Assembly: GCA_010015745.1 (NCBI GenBank)
Contig: ML978306.1
Location: 8,763 to 62,269, forward strand
DNA from: Setomelanomma holmii
Taxonomy: Eukaryota > Ascomycota > Dothideomycetes > Pleosporales > Phaeosphaeriaceae
DNA length: 53,507 nt
Direction of reading: 5' to 3'
Below the pieces are notes generated by a model that was given only the letters and a program-made list of their open reading frames with translations, was not told the DNA's origin and ran no database searches. Both the position numbers and the translations under genes were made by a program. Shown here one piece after another: positions 21,477-31,471 of the stretch. Position 1 is the stretch's first letter. The number at the start of each line of letters is the position of its first letter.

Positions 21477-21536
21477 GGTGGTCGGCACGCGGAGGTGGTC
21501 GGCACGCGGAGGTGGTCGGCATGCGGTAGCGCACGG
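21477..21536 (-). repeat. Right terminal inverted repeat (60 bp)
   Basis: Contains three copies of the GGTGGTCGGCA core spaced 17 bp apart, one more than the left end, and finishes GCGGTAGCGCACGG before the TA. Confidence 0.9.
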
Positions 21537-21538
21537 TA

Positions 21539-22448
21539 GGGGTCGCTCCGCTCTTGGTAGTAGTGCTCATAAAAATTCTGCGAAACTCTTCGAAAAGCTA
21601 TAGGAGAGGCATATCTTCCCAGTGATACAGGATCTTGCAGCAATACGCGATGCAGTACCGATGCAATTCTGGGCTGAGATAGAAGTCAGTTTATTGACAA
21701 TCGTCGCGGGATCGCACAGAACAACACCAACTACATCGATGTCATCGACAATCGAAGATAGGTGACGAACAGCGATCATGTGCTGCCAAAGTCGACAATC
21801 ATTTCTGTAGACATCCCGTCGCTGTAGGTCGACCAGTAAGCCGGACTCCATTTAAGAAGACTTTGAGGTGTGCCTGAATAGCTTTGCCATCGATTCTTCT
21901 ACACCTGACGCGAAATAAACGACTGAATACCTTGGCGAACAATCCGTGTATTATTGAACAAAGCCCCTACGTGTTATCAGCGCTTACAGCAGTGGGTGTG
22001 CACTGTATACCATGCCACTGACTGAGGCTGCAAAGAGATATCCGCTAAACAGCAAGCTGAAGCCCTGAATAACAAAATGACAGCGAAGAGAAGAGGCGAG
22101 GCGAGGCGAAGTGACCGCGAGAGATGTATTCGATACTGGGTGAGAAGTAGGAGAAGGTATATTCCAGATCGTGTTGAGACGTGTACTTAATGAATTTATC
22201 CTCGCTCTGGCGGTTAGTACCTTGCCCATTCTAACTTCTTCCGCATCGCGTGTCGCTCCTGCCTCGAACGGTTGGTGTCATGTTATTCTGCCCGTAAACA
22301 AACACTCACGTCTATGAAAGTACACCGCGCAATGTGCCCACTCACCTCGATTCTTTTCTTCCCTTAAGTTTCTCTCACTCTTTCCCCTCAACTTCTCTCA
22401 CTGCCCCCTACGAGTTCTCTTACTGAAGCACTAGAACCACCCTCCAAC
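21539..22448. other. Intergenic, right flank of pogo element
   Basis: No gene is recognised. A minus-strand open frame at 21567-21851 (starting MESGLLVDLQRRDVY) looks mildly protein-like but has no family match. The last 200 bases are pyrimidine-rich and likely form the promoter and leader of the gene at 22449. Confidence 0.3.
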
Positions 22449-23460
22449 ATGCTTGACGGCGCAGACCCACAAGAACCGCTAGAGGACCTGCAACGCCTGT
22501 CCGAAGCCGGTCGTGAGCGATACCTCAAGATGTTGCCGCCCGAGGATATAGCAGGAGCGCTCAAAGCAGCCCTGCGAGAGCGCGACACTGGAACTCATCA
22601 CGAGGGCTCAACAGGTAGGGAATGTGAAACTTCTGAGAGACAATCACTAACGCGGAATCAAAGATGTGAAATCAGCGCAGCCAGCAGCCAAAGACGTGAT
22701 AAGGGCACAGCAAGTGCTGAAAGACAAGGACAATGCTGGCATTGGGTCGACCAAGAAAGACAATGGAGGCACACAACGAGATGCTGTAGACGCGGTCCGT
22801 GTTTTGGAGAAGCGAACTCGCTCACTTTCTCTGCATCAGCCTCCGCGCAAGCGGAAACAACGTATGTCCTTTGACGCAGACAGCGAAAGCGAGTATAAGG
22901 ACTAGAACAACAGTACAGCCGATGTCCCACAGAGAAGGAAGAAGGCCGCAGCAAGTCACGCGCAGAAGAAGATACAGCAAAGTCACGTTGCTCAGCGCGA
23001 ACACGAGAACCCAGACGGTCAGACTACCAAAACGACCGAGGAACTTCCCATCGTCCTTCAGATTCGCGTTCCGGAATTCGGCACCATGACCAAGGACATC
23101 AGCGACGCTCTTGTGAGCCTCGAGCGCAAGGTACGCAAGCGATTCGAAGATATGCGCTCTGCCAGCGAGAGGAGAACCAGGGTCAATAATCGCATTCTCG
23201 AGAACCCCAAGAAGTACCTAGACAAGCCGTGTTGTGTACGCCAACTGCTTGTGACAACAGATATAAACCCCACAATGCATTTCGGGGGAAAGCTCAACGA
23301 GAGTGCCGACGATAGATGCAATAATGCCGAGGACCCGTGCATATATCTGGCACTGCACGACGAGGTTCCAACGTTGTGCATCGTACCGCTGCCGCCAGCA
23401 TTGCGTGCGGGGCTTTGGTGGAAAGACGTGGGTTTCTGGTTGGTGCCTAAGGAAGACTGA
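22449..23460 (+). CDS. Hypothetical protein, three exons, probable nuclear
   Basis: Exons inferred are 22449-22614, 22664-22861 and 22919-23460, totalling 906 bases or 301 residues. The first intron (49 bases) joins phase 1 to give DVKSAQPAAKDVIRAQ. The second intron has a strong donor GTATGT and acceptor TACAG and spans 57 bases; it removes an in-frame TAG at 22903. Without that intron the protein would end at EYKD and leave a clearly coding third exon orphaned. Visible features are a basic stretch RKRKQR near residue 120 that could be a nuclear signal, a charged region with LERKVRKRFEDMR, and a hydrophobic C-terminal part containing GLWWKDVGFWLVP. No known domain is recognised. Confidence 0.55.
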
Positions 23461-24232
23461 TGGGCAGACATAGCGAGTGAGTGAGACGGTAGTCGGAGAT
23501 GGAATGGAGCGGATCAGCGAGCGTTCGATACTACGAAGAATGTTTTGATTCAGATCTTGGATAGCTAGCGACAAGGTTGACGGTCAGTTATGTGTCCTGA
23601 AGTGTCACTATCACACGGCGATGATATACCTGGCCATGAAAGATGCGCAAGACAAGGAACAGGAATTCAGATCAATGGAGATTGAAGGAGGTTGATGAGA
23701 ATCCGGGACTCACGTGCTTTGTTTGGCTACGCGAAAAGCCAGCAAGGGCTATCAGTCCGCCAAGTTCATCATCTCTTGCTTTTCGGATTATATCTCAAGA
23801 TGCGCAAATCACTGTCGCCTCGAACGATCTATCTTCTCTCGAATTGGACAGCCTCTGCAGCATTCCTAGAAGCAGAATGTTGAGCTTGCACGACAAAGGC
23901 GGCAGAACGTCAAGCATCTAAACTTGTTCTGGCATAATCCTGAGAGACTCACGGTATCGTTGAACATTCTGCGAAGAATCATATGTCTGTGAATAGTATT
24001 AGCACAAGCTGTTTCCAAGGACGACAGGTCATGTATAATAGAGGCGAATTGTGCAAAGCCGCCAACCACAACACTACTCGAAAGCCGACATGTGTGACTA
24101 TATTTGAACGTGAATGGACTTACTCAGATGGGCGTTCCCGATAGCATGTAACGGCGATAGTCTGGCTGTGTGGGATCAACACAGGGAGCGGATATGTAGC
24201 TTATCATGGTCGAAAGACGTCTCCTTGGGTCA
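23461..24232. other. Intergenic, no recognisable gene
   Basis: Convergent 3' regions of the genes on either side. Open frames on both strands (for example 23643-23921) show no family pattern. A small intron-rich gene cannot be excluded. Confidence 0.3.
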
Positions 24233-24808
24233 TCATACGGCAACCCATCCACTGCTCCATACCCCATCGGTCTTGCACCCACCACAAGTCTCATGATCGC
24301 ATCCCGTCGGCTTCGTAAAGTCGTACTCCTCCCACGTAATCGCATCCTCCTCGTCCTCATCCTGCATGACCGTGTCTTCATCTCTCTTCACCTCAGGCTC
24401 TTTCTGTGGTGCTGAGGCCACTGCGTCTATCTTCCTTTCCTCCACCACAGGCTGCTCCTTCTTCTCCTCCCCCTTCGCGCCCACCGCAACACCGACCTTC
24501 TTAAACCTGCCTCCACCCGCCGCCGCACCACCACCGCCACCAATCTTAGTGAACCGTCCACCCGTCGCCATCTTCTTGCCCGCCTCTTCAACGTTGATAC
24601 TCCGCATCTCGAGACCTTGTTTCGGTTTATTGCTATCGGGGGCGTTGTCGGCGGTCAACTTCTTCATGTCGGCGAGACGTTGCCGGTGGTTGTGGTCGTA
24701 GGAGCGGAGGTGGTTTTCATAGTCGACTTGGCGCGGGTAGCCTTTGTCGCAGATTGTGCAGTTGAAGAGGCGGACGGCATTGGGGACGGGGTTGTTGCGG
24801 GGTGGCAT
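24233..24808 (-). CDS. C2H2 zinc-finger protein
   Basis: Single-exon gene of 191 residues starting MPPRNNPVPNAV and ending in TGA. One C2H2 finger occupies residues 17-41, with CTICDKGYPRQVDYENHL, SYDHNHRQR and the Cys-x2-Cys, His-x5-His spacing. The pattern HLRSYDHNHRQRLADMKK resembles the fingers of GPATCH8/ZNF804-type proteins, linked to RNA processing in animals. After it come Gly-rich GGRFTKIGGGGG and GGGRFKKVG segments, then an acidic stretch (DEDTVMQDEDEEDAI) and a C-terminal CDHETCGGCK motif that may bind another metal. A nuclear role is likely; the specific function is unknown. The gene shares a 294-base divergent promoter with MCP1. Confidence 0.75.
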   Translation of the reverse strand: MPPRNNPVPNAVRLFNCTICDKGYPRQVDYENHLRSYDHNHRQRLADMKKLTADNAPDSNKPKQGLEMRSINVEEAGKKMATGGRFTKIGGGGGAAAGGGRFKKVGVAVGAKGEEKKEQPVVEERKIDAVASAPQKEPEVKRDEDTVMQDEDEEDAITWEEYDFTKPTGCDHETCGGCKTDGVWSSGWVAV

Positions 24809-25102
24809 GGTGGATTCGATGTGCGTGATGTTGTGATTTGATGATCAGGAAAATAATGGCGAGAGTAGTGTTGGCGAGCCAGATGACGTGGTATCAACTG
24901 TTTAGAGACGCGTGGAAAGGTCGTTACAAAATGTTTGTTGCAATCGTAAAGTCGTGATATCTTTCTGGTGTTACACTTCAAACAAGCTCAATCCCAAGCT
25001 CCAGTATCGCCTCGGCCCAGCACAGACCCTGAGCCTCGCCGCGAATCAACGTCATCCCAATCTCTCTTACCTCCCCGTCCCCAACTTTCCTCGCATCCCA
25101 CC

Positions 25103-26145
25103 ATGGCCTCTCTCCAGGACCCGGAAGTCCCGCCCATAGAAGATGACGATACTGGCGTATTGGGCCTGACTGAAGTCGACCCATCACCCGTGGAAGAAAC
25201 GCCAGCCGAATACAAAGAAAAAAGCTACTTCCCTGACCAACACCAGGGCGAAAGCTGGGGACCAGGCGCAGACGGAGTGAAAAGAACAGGAACACTAGGA
25301 TTGCGATTAGGCGACCATGGCGTCATATGGTGGTGTACGTATATCCCCAGTGGCCCCGTCTCCCACCACCACCACCACCACCACCACCATCTCGATACTA
25401 ACCCATCCCAGTATCCTGCACCCAACGCTACTCCTCCTACGCCTTCACCCTCTTCACAACCTTTCACATAACAAACACCGCCCTAATTCCGCTCCTCACG
25501 CACTCCGTTCACTCCGCAAACCGCTCCCTCCTCCTCACACGACCATACTACCAATCCCCCATCACCGAGCCCCTCCTCGTCGGCATCCCACTCGTCGCAC
25601 ACGTCGCTTCGGGAATTGCATTACGCCTGTACAGACGGCGTCAAGCGCTGCAACGCTATGGCGCTGAGTCTCGTAGCGATAGGAGAACGATTCCGTGGCC
25701 TGCGTTGAGCGGGACGAGTGCGCTGGGATATGCGCTTGTCCCGCTGGTGGGATTTCATGCGTGGACGACGAGGATACTACCCTTGTACGCGCATGGAGAT
25801 TCGTCACTTATCAATTTGAGCTATATAAGTCATGGGTTTGCGAGTCATCCCATTATTTCGTTTGCTGGATTTGCGGCGCTCGTGAGTGTTGGGACGTGGC
25901 ATGTTGTGTGGGGCGCGGCGAAGTGGATGGGTTGGGCGCCGAGCCAGGTGAGCCCGGATGAGAGTCAGAAGGCGATGGTGCGGAAACGGAGGTGGTATAC
26001 GATTAACGGGGTTTCGGCGGTCGTGGCAGGTTTGTGGTTGGCTGGGGGGTTGGGGGTTGTTGGGAGGGATGGGAAGGTTGTGGGTTGGATTGGGAAGGAG
26101 TATGATGAGTTGTATAGATATATCCCGTTTTTGGGATCTGCGTGA
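25103..26145 (+). CDS. MCP1: MCP1-like mitochondrial membrane protein (DUF1691)
   Basis: Mcp1 is an outer mitochondrial membrane protein of yeast that suppresses loss of the ER-mitochondria tether and Mdm10 and partners Vps13 for lipid transfer. Exons are 25103-25334 and 25412-26145, totalling 966 bases or 321 residues. The junction reads GVIWWLSCTQRYSSYAF, phase 1, where the first membrane segment starts. Further segments include HITNTALIPLLTHSVH, LLVGIPLVAHVASGIAL, SALGYALVPLVGFHAW, ISFAGFAALVSVGTWHVVWG and AVVAGLWLAGGLGVVG, with conserved His residues as in this family. The N-terminal 60 residues are acidic and unstructured. The 77-base intron contains a (CCA)n microsatellite and a TACTAAC branch site. 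Function is inferred from the family. Confidence 0.85.
25366..25389 (+). repeat. (CCA)n microsatellite inside the MCP1 intron
   Basis: Eight trinucleotide units lie between the donor at 25335 and the branch site TACTAAC at about 25396. Read through, it would code for a His run, but the splice sites and membrane-protein frame show it is intronic. Confidence 0.8.
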
Positions 26146-26237
26146 TGGACTGGATTGTTGGGTTGGAATGTATATATGGCGATACTGGCATGGTACGGCA
26201 TGGCATTGTAGTATACCCCTTAGAACTAGACTCAATT

Positions 26238-28013
26238 CTAGTAATTGACATAAATCCTGCCTTCAAGCGGCTGAAGTGTTCCAGGCACAACTTTCGCATA
26301 CGTTCCCACAAGCAACTTCATCCCCTCCACCTCTGTCCCAAGACTGCCCAACACCTTGTCCTCAACTGTGAAGTTCAACACAACAAGCGCAACCTTCTCC
26401 TCATACCTCTTCCTATACACAAACAACCCCTCCTCATCCTTACCATCAACCATCTCAAAGCTTCCATACACGAACACATCCACATACTGCTTCCTCAACC
26501 TCAGCGCCTTCTTATACAACGCCAACACACTCTCCCTATCCCTCTCCTGGCTCGCCGCATTAATCTGCCCATACTCATCGTGCACCCTCATCCACGGCTC
26601 GTTTGCTGTTGTGAACCCCGCATTGACACTGTCATCCCACTGAAACGGCAACCTTGCATGATCTCTCGCCATGAGCTGCAGCCCATTCTTGATCCTATCC
26701 ATGCGCGTCGGATCCGTCCCATCGCAAGTGAGGCGTATAGCTTCAGCCCAATAATTCTTGCTCTCGACATCTTTGTACTCGCTCATATCCCACTCCTTCG
26801 GCGCATTGCTCATGCCGATTTCCAGGCCTTGGTACAAGAACAACGTGCCGGTTTGCCCGATGAGCCAAAGCGCGAGCATTTTCGCGCTGCGCACGCGGTA
26901 TTCGGGTGTATCGATCGCATACCGTGAGATACTACGCCCGTTGTCGTGGTTTTCGTTGAACACGGTTGTCCAGGCGTCGTTATTGTCGATGAAAGTTTGC
27001 CATTTCGTTACGATGCGCGCCGTGTCGCCGAGCGTCCAGGGGGTAAAGTTGTATTTGTTGTTGCACCCGGGTGGGCCTTGGCCAAGGTGTGTGATGTCGA
27101 ATTGGAAGACCATATCTAGCTCTTTTTGCATGGCGCTGACGTATGGAATGACAGACTCGGTCTCGGAGCAGAGTGATAACTCGCCGACGGTGACGACGGC
27201 TTGGTTGTCGTATGTGCGGTAGTGCGAGAGGACGTCGCGGTTCACTTCCTTGATGAATTCGTGGATGCGAGGACCGTTACACCACATCTCTGCGGCGGGC
27301 TGGATGTAGTTTGTCGGATCGGTGATGGGGGCGTCGGCGAAGGGGAGGACTTTGGAGTACTTGTTGACTGTGTCTACGCGGAAGCCATCGATACCTTTGT
27401 TGAGCCAGAAGCGCATAGCTGAATCGTAGATTGCTTTTCGGCACTCCTCATTCTCCCAGTTTAAATCCGGTTGTGACTTGTCGTAGAGATGGAGGTAGTA
27501 CTCCTGGGTATGCTCGTCCCAGGTCCAGGTGCCGCCCGTGAAGTATGACCGCCAATTTGTAGGTGGTAGGCGATTTCCTTGTTCACCGTAGCGTGCTGGT
27601 CGCCAAAAGTACCAATCGCGTTTCGGGTTGTCCTTCGAGTTTCTGCTCTCTCTGAACCATGCGTGTTGGTCGCTTGTGTGGTTGACGACCAGATCAAGGA
27701 TGATTTTCATGTCATTCTTGTGACACGCCTCGATGAGTTTCTCGACATCTCTGACAGTGCCATACGGCGCATACACGTTCTCATAATCTGAGATATCGTA
27801 ACCCATATCAATTTGTGGAGAGTCAAACATGGGTGATAACCACATTACGTCAACCCCAAGCGAGGCGATGTATTCAATCTTCTCCAGTATGCCTGGAATA
27901 TCACCCCAGCCATCGCCATTGCTGTCCTTGAACGATGCAGGGTATATCTGGTAGAACGTCGCCTCTTTCCACCATACACGTCGATGGTATAAAGGATCTG
28001 CGTGTGGAGACAT
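26238..28013 (-). CDS. Alpha-glucosidase / maltase (GH13)
   Basis: Cytosolic enzyme that splits maltose and related alpha-1,4-glucosides to glucose. The single-exon frame gives 591 residues from the ATG that starts MSPHADPLYHRRVWWKE, the usual length and start for fungal maltases; an in-frame ATG at 28124 would add an unlikely hydrophobic leader. GH13 regions are all there: DLVVNHTSDQHAWF, DGFRVDTVNKYSK with the nucleophile Asp, AVVTVGELSLCSETE with the acid Glu, and FNENHDNGRSISRY with the third carboxylate. YQIYPASFKDSNGDGWGD is the family opening. It lies back to back with a maltose-permease-type gene and near a Zn(II)2Cys6 regulator, a MAL-type arrangement. Unlike those neighbours it shows no damage. 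Confidence 0.92.
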   Translation of the reverse strand: MSPHADPLYHRRVWWKEATFYQIYPASFKDSNGDGWGDIPGILEKIEYIASLGVDVMWLSPMFDSPQIDMGYDISDYENVYAPYGTVRDVEKLIEACHKNDMKIILDLVVNHTSDQHAWFRESRNSKDNPKRDWYFWRPARYGEQGNRLPPTNWRSYFTGGTWTWDEHTQEYYLHLYDKSQPDLNWENEECRKAIYDSAMRFWLNKGIDGFRVDTVNKYSKVLPFADAPITDPTNYIQPAAEMWCNGPRIHEFIKEVNRDVLSHYRTYDNQAVVTVGELSLCSETESVIPYVSAMQKELDMVFQFDITHLGQGPPGCNNKYNFTPWTLGDTARIVTKWQTFIDNNDAWTTVFNENHDNGRSISRYAIDTPEYRVRSAKMLALWLIGQTGTLFLYQGLEIGMSNAPKEWDMSEYKDVESKNYWAEAIRLTCDGTDPTRMDRIKNGLQLMARDHARLPFQWDDSVNAGFTTANEPWMRVHDEYGQINAASQERDRESVLALYKKALRLRKQYVDVFVYGSFEMVDGKDEEGLFVYRKRYEEKVALVVLNFTVEDKVLGSLGTEVEGMKLLVGTYAKVVPGTLQPLEGRIYVNY

Positions 28014-28954
28014 GCTGCCGATACGCGCCCGAAAGAGGTTTAAGAGAACGCTGACTATCCTCGATGCGACCTCACTGTAGCTGAGCAAATTGGTAGAGCT
28101 CGTTGAAGATATCCAGCTAATCAAAGCTGTGCCGGGCCAATAAGTACGCTCAGTCTACTCGATCTTGGTGTATTGACAGCAGCAGAAATGTTGTCAGTTG
28201 TCGAAAAAGTCGTAACTGACGAAGCATGTACGGGTTTTGGTGTGAGACAGATCGTCGAAGGTTGTGTTTGCATTCGATGCTCAAGCAATTACACCGTTGC
28301 TGAAAGTCTACACTGCTCAAAAATGACGAGGGTGGCTTTGCGGTAGATATAGAGAAACGCACTCACTCAAAGAGGGGCTATGCATGAGAAAAGGTCAGGA
28401 GACCACGAGCTCATTTGTATGTACCACCAGCGCATTGTGGCGACACGGAACTCCAACGAGCCCGTCAACGCCGTCCTCGAGTTGTGCATTGCGGATTCGA
28501 CGTTCTGCTGTAGTGTCGCATGATTCATGTAAACCCCGCCCTCGCGCCACCGCGTCGCCTCCGCGTTGGTCCCGTGATGCTTCCGCGTTGCTGTCGCGTT
28601 GGTTCCGACTTGGCTCCTCGTTCTCTGCGCAAACCTTTCCTGTTAAGTGCCAAAGACTGAGTCCTAGGGCGGCCCAGACTGGTGGAAATACCACAGCCAT
28701 GGTACAAGTCGGCTCCGAAGTGTAGTTTGGGGTTAGCTCATGCGATTCTGCTACCCACATTGGAGTTGGCTGGGGTGCAGTTTTACGGAGGTGGAGGCTC
28801 GCTTATCCCCAGAAATCCACGCCAAAGGGCAAACTAACTTCGGCAGTGATCATCCTAGCTCGTGATGAATGTGTGTAAATCTTGCGGAGTATCGTTCTGA
28901 TGCAGCATCGAAAATCATCGTCACTTTCCTTCTTTTCTGACAGCAACCGACAAG
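28014..28954. promoter_or_regulatory. Divergent intergenic region between maltase and permease genes
   Basis: The 941 bases separate two genes transcribed apart and should hold both promoters, as in MAL clusters where one regulator acts on a shared region. At 28561-28603 the motif CGCGTTG occurs three times, twice as CCGCGTTG and twice as CGCGTTGGT, a candidate repeated factor site. No open frame here has a family match. Whether these motifs bind a regulator is inference. Confidence 0.4.
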
Positions 28955-30730
28955 ATGACCGACAAAGAAGCGCAACAGCCTGTCGCGACCAAGATCGTCG
29001 GGTCCAATGAGGAAGCTCAGCATGCTGCAGCTGATGAGAAGTCGATGACTTTGATGCAAGCCATCAAGCTGTATCCGAAGGCTGTTGGCTAGTCCCTCGT
29101 ACTGTCGAGCGCTTTGATCATGGAGGGCTATGATCTTGCGCTCCTGGGAAGTTTGTATGGAAGCCCACAGTTCAGACGCAAATATGGTGTGTTCAACCCA
29201 AAGTCAAACAAGTGGAGTGTACCAGCAGATTGGCAGAGTGCACTGTAAGTTCGACACCTCTCAATACCGTGTCCCCATCGACTGACTTTCTCAGCTCCAA
29301 TGGCGCGCGTGCTGGTGAAGTCATCGTCTTGATCATCAACAGCTTCGTTTCAGAGCGCTATGGCTATCGCAAGACGATGATCGGCGCTCTAATGTCCATG
29401 ACTGCCTTTATCTTCATCCTGTTCTTCGCCCCCAACGTTCAGGCTTTGGTCATCGGAGAGGTCTTCTGTGGGATTCCGTGGGGCATGTTGCAGACACTGA
29501 CCACGCAATATGCGTCCGAGGTCGCTCCGGTGCATTTGCGTCCGATCTTGACCACTTTCGTGAACATGTATGTGTAGCTGCTTGCAGGTTGAGGGTATTG
29601 CTAACATGCGAAAGGTGCTGTGTGATAGGACAGTTCATCGCATCCGGTGTGAATCGAGCTTGCGTTCAGCGTCCAGATCAATGGGCTTATCGAATCCCAT
29701 TCGCGATACAGTGGATTTGGCCTGTACCCATCATGATTGGCGTCTTCCTGGCGCCCGAGAGTCCTTGGTGACATGTTCGTCGTGGAGACAAAGCTGGTGC
29801 TCGAGCTGCGTTACGTCGCCTAACCTCGCCCGACAAGGTCCCCGACTTCAATGCCGACGAGACGATTGCTATGATCGAGCATACCAATGAGTTGGAGAAG
29901 AGCATGACTGAAAGCACAAGCTGGTTCGACCTCTTCAAGGGTACTGATCTTCGAAGGACGGAGATTGTGTGCTTCGCTTGGATTGTGCAGACCATCTGCG
30001 GAACAAACGTTATGGGCTACTTGTAAGTCAGCAGAGTGCCTGTCTCGTCTGGGAGTACTAACCTCGATACTAGCGCATATTTTATGCAGCGAGCACGTCT
30101 GCCCACTGTGCAAAGCTTCAATATGTCAATGATCTCCCTCGCTCTCGGACTTGTCAGCACAATGGGCTCGTGGTTCCTAATGCAGCATCTCGGTCGGCGC
30201 ACGATCCACATCTCGGGAGCCTGTAAGCTCTTCGTGATCCTCATCATCGTCGGATCTTGCTCCTGTGCTGGCACCCAGGCATCGAATTGGGCTATTGGAG
30301 GCATACTGATCCTATTCGGCTTCGTATACGACTTCACGATAGGTCTCGTGACATACTCAATTGTGTCTGAGATGTCCTCGACGCGTCTGAAAGCAAAGAC
30401 CATCGTCCTTGCGCGTGCGCTCTATAACATCTTCAACATAGTGGTCAACGTCTTGACTAACTATCAACTTGGTGATGCCAACTGGGCTTGGGGCGCGAAG
30501 ACGGCGTTTTTTTCTGAGCCGGTACGTGCGGCTGCGTCGTGGTTTGGGTATACTTCCGTCTACCTGAGCCCAAAGGACGGACATATGGTGAGCTTGACAT
30601 GCTGTTCGAGCAGAACGTCAGTGCAAGGAAGTTTGCCAGCACACAAGTTGATCCGTATGGCCAAGGTCATGGGCTGGAGGCGAGGATGGAGGAGAAGGAA
30701 GTCGCGAAGCCAGAGTGGAAGGAAGTAGGT
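28955..30730 (+). pseudogene. Maltose permease-type MFS transporter, disrupted
   Basis: The gene starts MTDKEAQQPVATKIVG and continues with IMEGYDLALLGSLYGSPQF, GEVIVLIINSFVSERYGYRK, ASEVAPVHLRPILTTFVN, CFAWIVQTICGTNVMGYF and RLPEPKGRTYGELDMLFEQN, the pattern of alpha-glucoside/H+ symporters of the MAL type. Three introns have good splice sites: 29245-29294, 29568-29614 (with CTAAC) and 30023-30073. Defects are a TAG after YPKAVG at about 29090, a TGA after APESPW at about 29769, and near 30510 an extra T in a run of seven with a TGA just beyond. All three stops fall where the family has Trp, so each is a G-to-A change. The C-terminal end is not clear because the frame runs on without a stop. 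The intact gene would have imported the maltase substrate. Confidence 0.85.
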
Positions 30731-31471
30731 CGCGCGCACATCAGCACGTGCCAATGCACCGCAAGAATCACGCACCTGTCTACTATGCAATGTAATTTTG
30801 ACTCTATGTCCTTACAAACATCGCATGCTCCTTGTGGAGCACTGCCGCCACGACAGGAGCGTGTTTCTGTGGCAGAGGATTGCCGACGCGCCGCACAACG
30901 ACAGAGCACCGACAGAGCACCGAAAGTCCGGACTAAACGTCAAGCATCCCAGCTTCAGCCACCGCTGTACGCCTCGCAAGCCTCGACAATTAAGCTTTGC
31001 GAAGACGCAACGTACTTCGGCTCGCCCCGGAGCAGGTCGCTAACAAGGATTCACCGAATCGGAATCTCCGGCGAACCTGGGGAAGCATCGCCAAGGACAC
31101 CGAGGTATCTACGACAGCTCGACTTGAGTGTGCTTCCGCTGGGCGGCGCGGTTCGATGCTGCGGAGAGTAGAACGTTGTTGCGTGCTCGGGCTGTCAAGC
31201 TAACCTTCGATTGCGAGGTGTCATGCCGAAATTCCGCTCGGAGACACCACCGAGCATTAGAGCTGGACAATTTGTGTTATGGCTGAACACACTAAATACT
31301 AGTTAGTTAAATGCCTCGTAGGTCCAGCCCCCAAAACAGTCCATTCATGTGCCGTCATCGCACCAGTTTGCATACTTATCCTCTTTCTGCTCAATAAGCA
31401 TTCGTCCTTGCCAAAACCTGAATTCTCAATCCTTGCAGAGTAGCCTGAGACCATACACAGGATTCTGCATA
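30731..31471. other. Intergenic, no recognisable gene
   Basis: Downstream of the permease relic and upstream of the lipase. The open frame continuing from the permease to 31171 loses family resemblance after about 30730. The last 200 bases should contain the lipase promoter. Confidence 0.3.

Larger units (their letters stand above)
19379..21536 (+). mobile_element. Complete pogo/Fot1-type DNA transposon with TA duplication
   Basis: The element is 2158 bp and bounded by inverted repeats that start CCGTGCGCTACCGCATGCCG, each next to a TA (19377-19378 and 21537-21538), the target of this superfamily. The left repeat is 43 bp and the right one 60 bp, because a 17-bp unit (GGTGGTCGGCACGCGGA read on the plus strand) occurs once more on the right. 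A single transposase gene fills the inside on the plus strand. Both ends and the coding region are present, so it was autonomous not long ago. Confidence 0.9.

Noticed and set aside
25366..25389. His-rich open frame over the CCA repeat
   Set aside because: It is an intron microsatellite; splice sites, branch site and the MCP1 frame exclude coding.
28014..28124. Upstream ATG at 28124 as the maltase start
   Set aside because: It would add 37 hydrophobic residues not seen in fungal maltases; MSPHADPLYHRR matches the family start.
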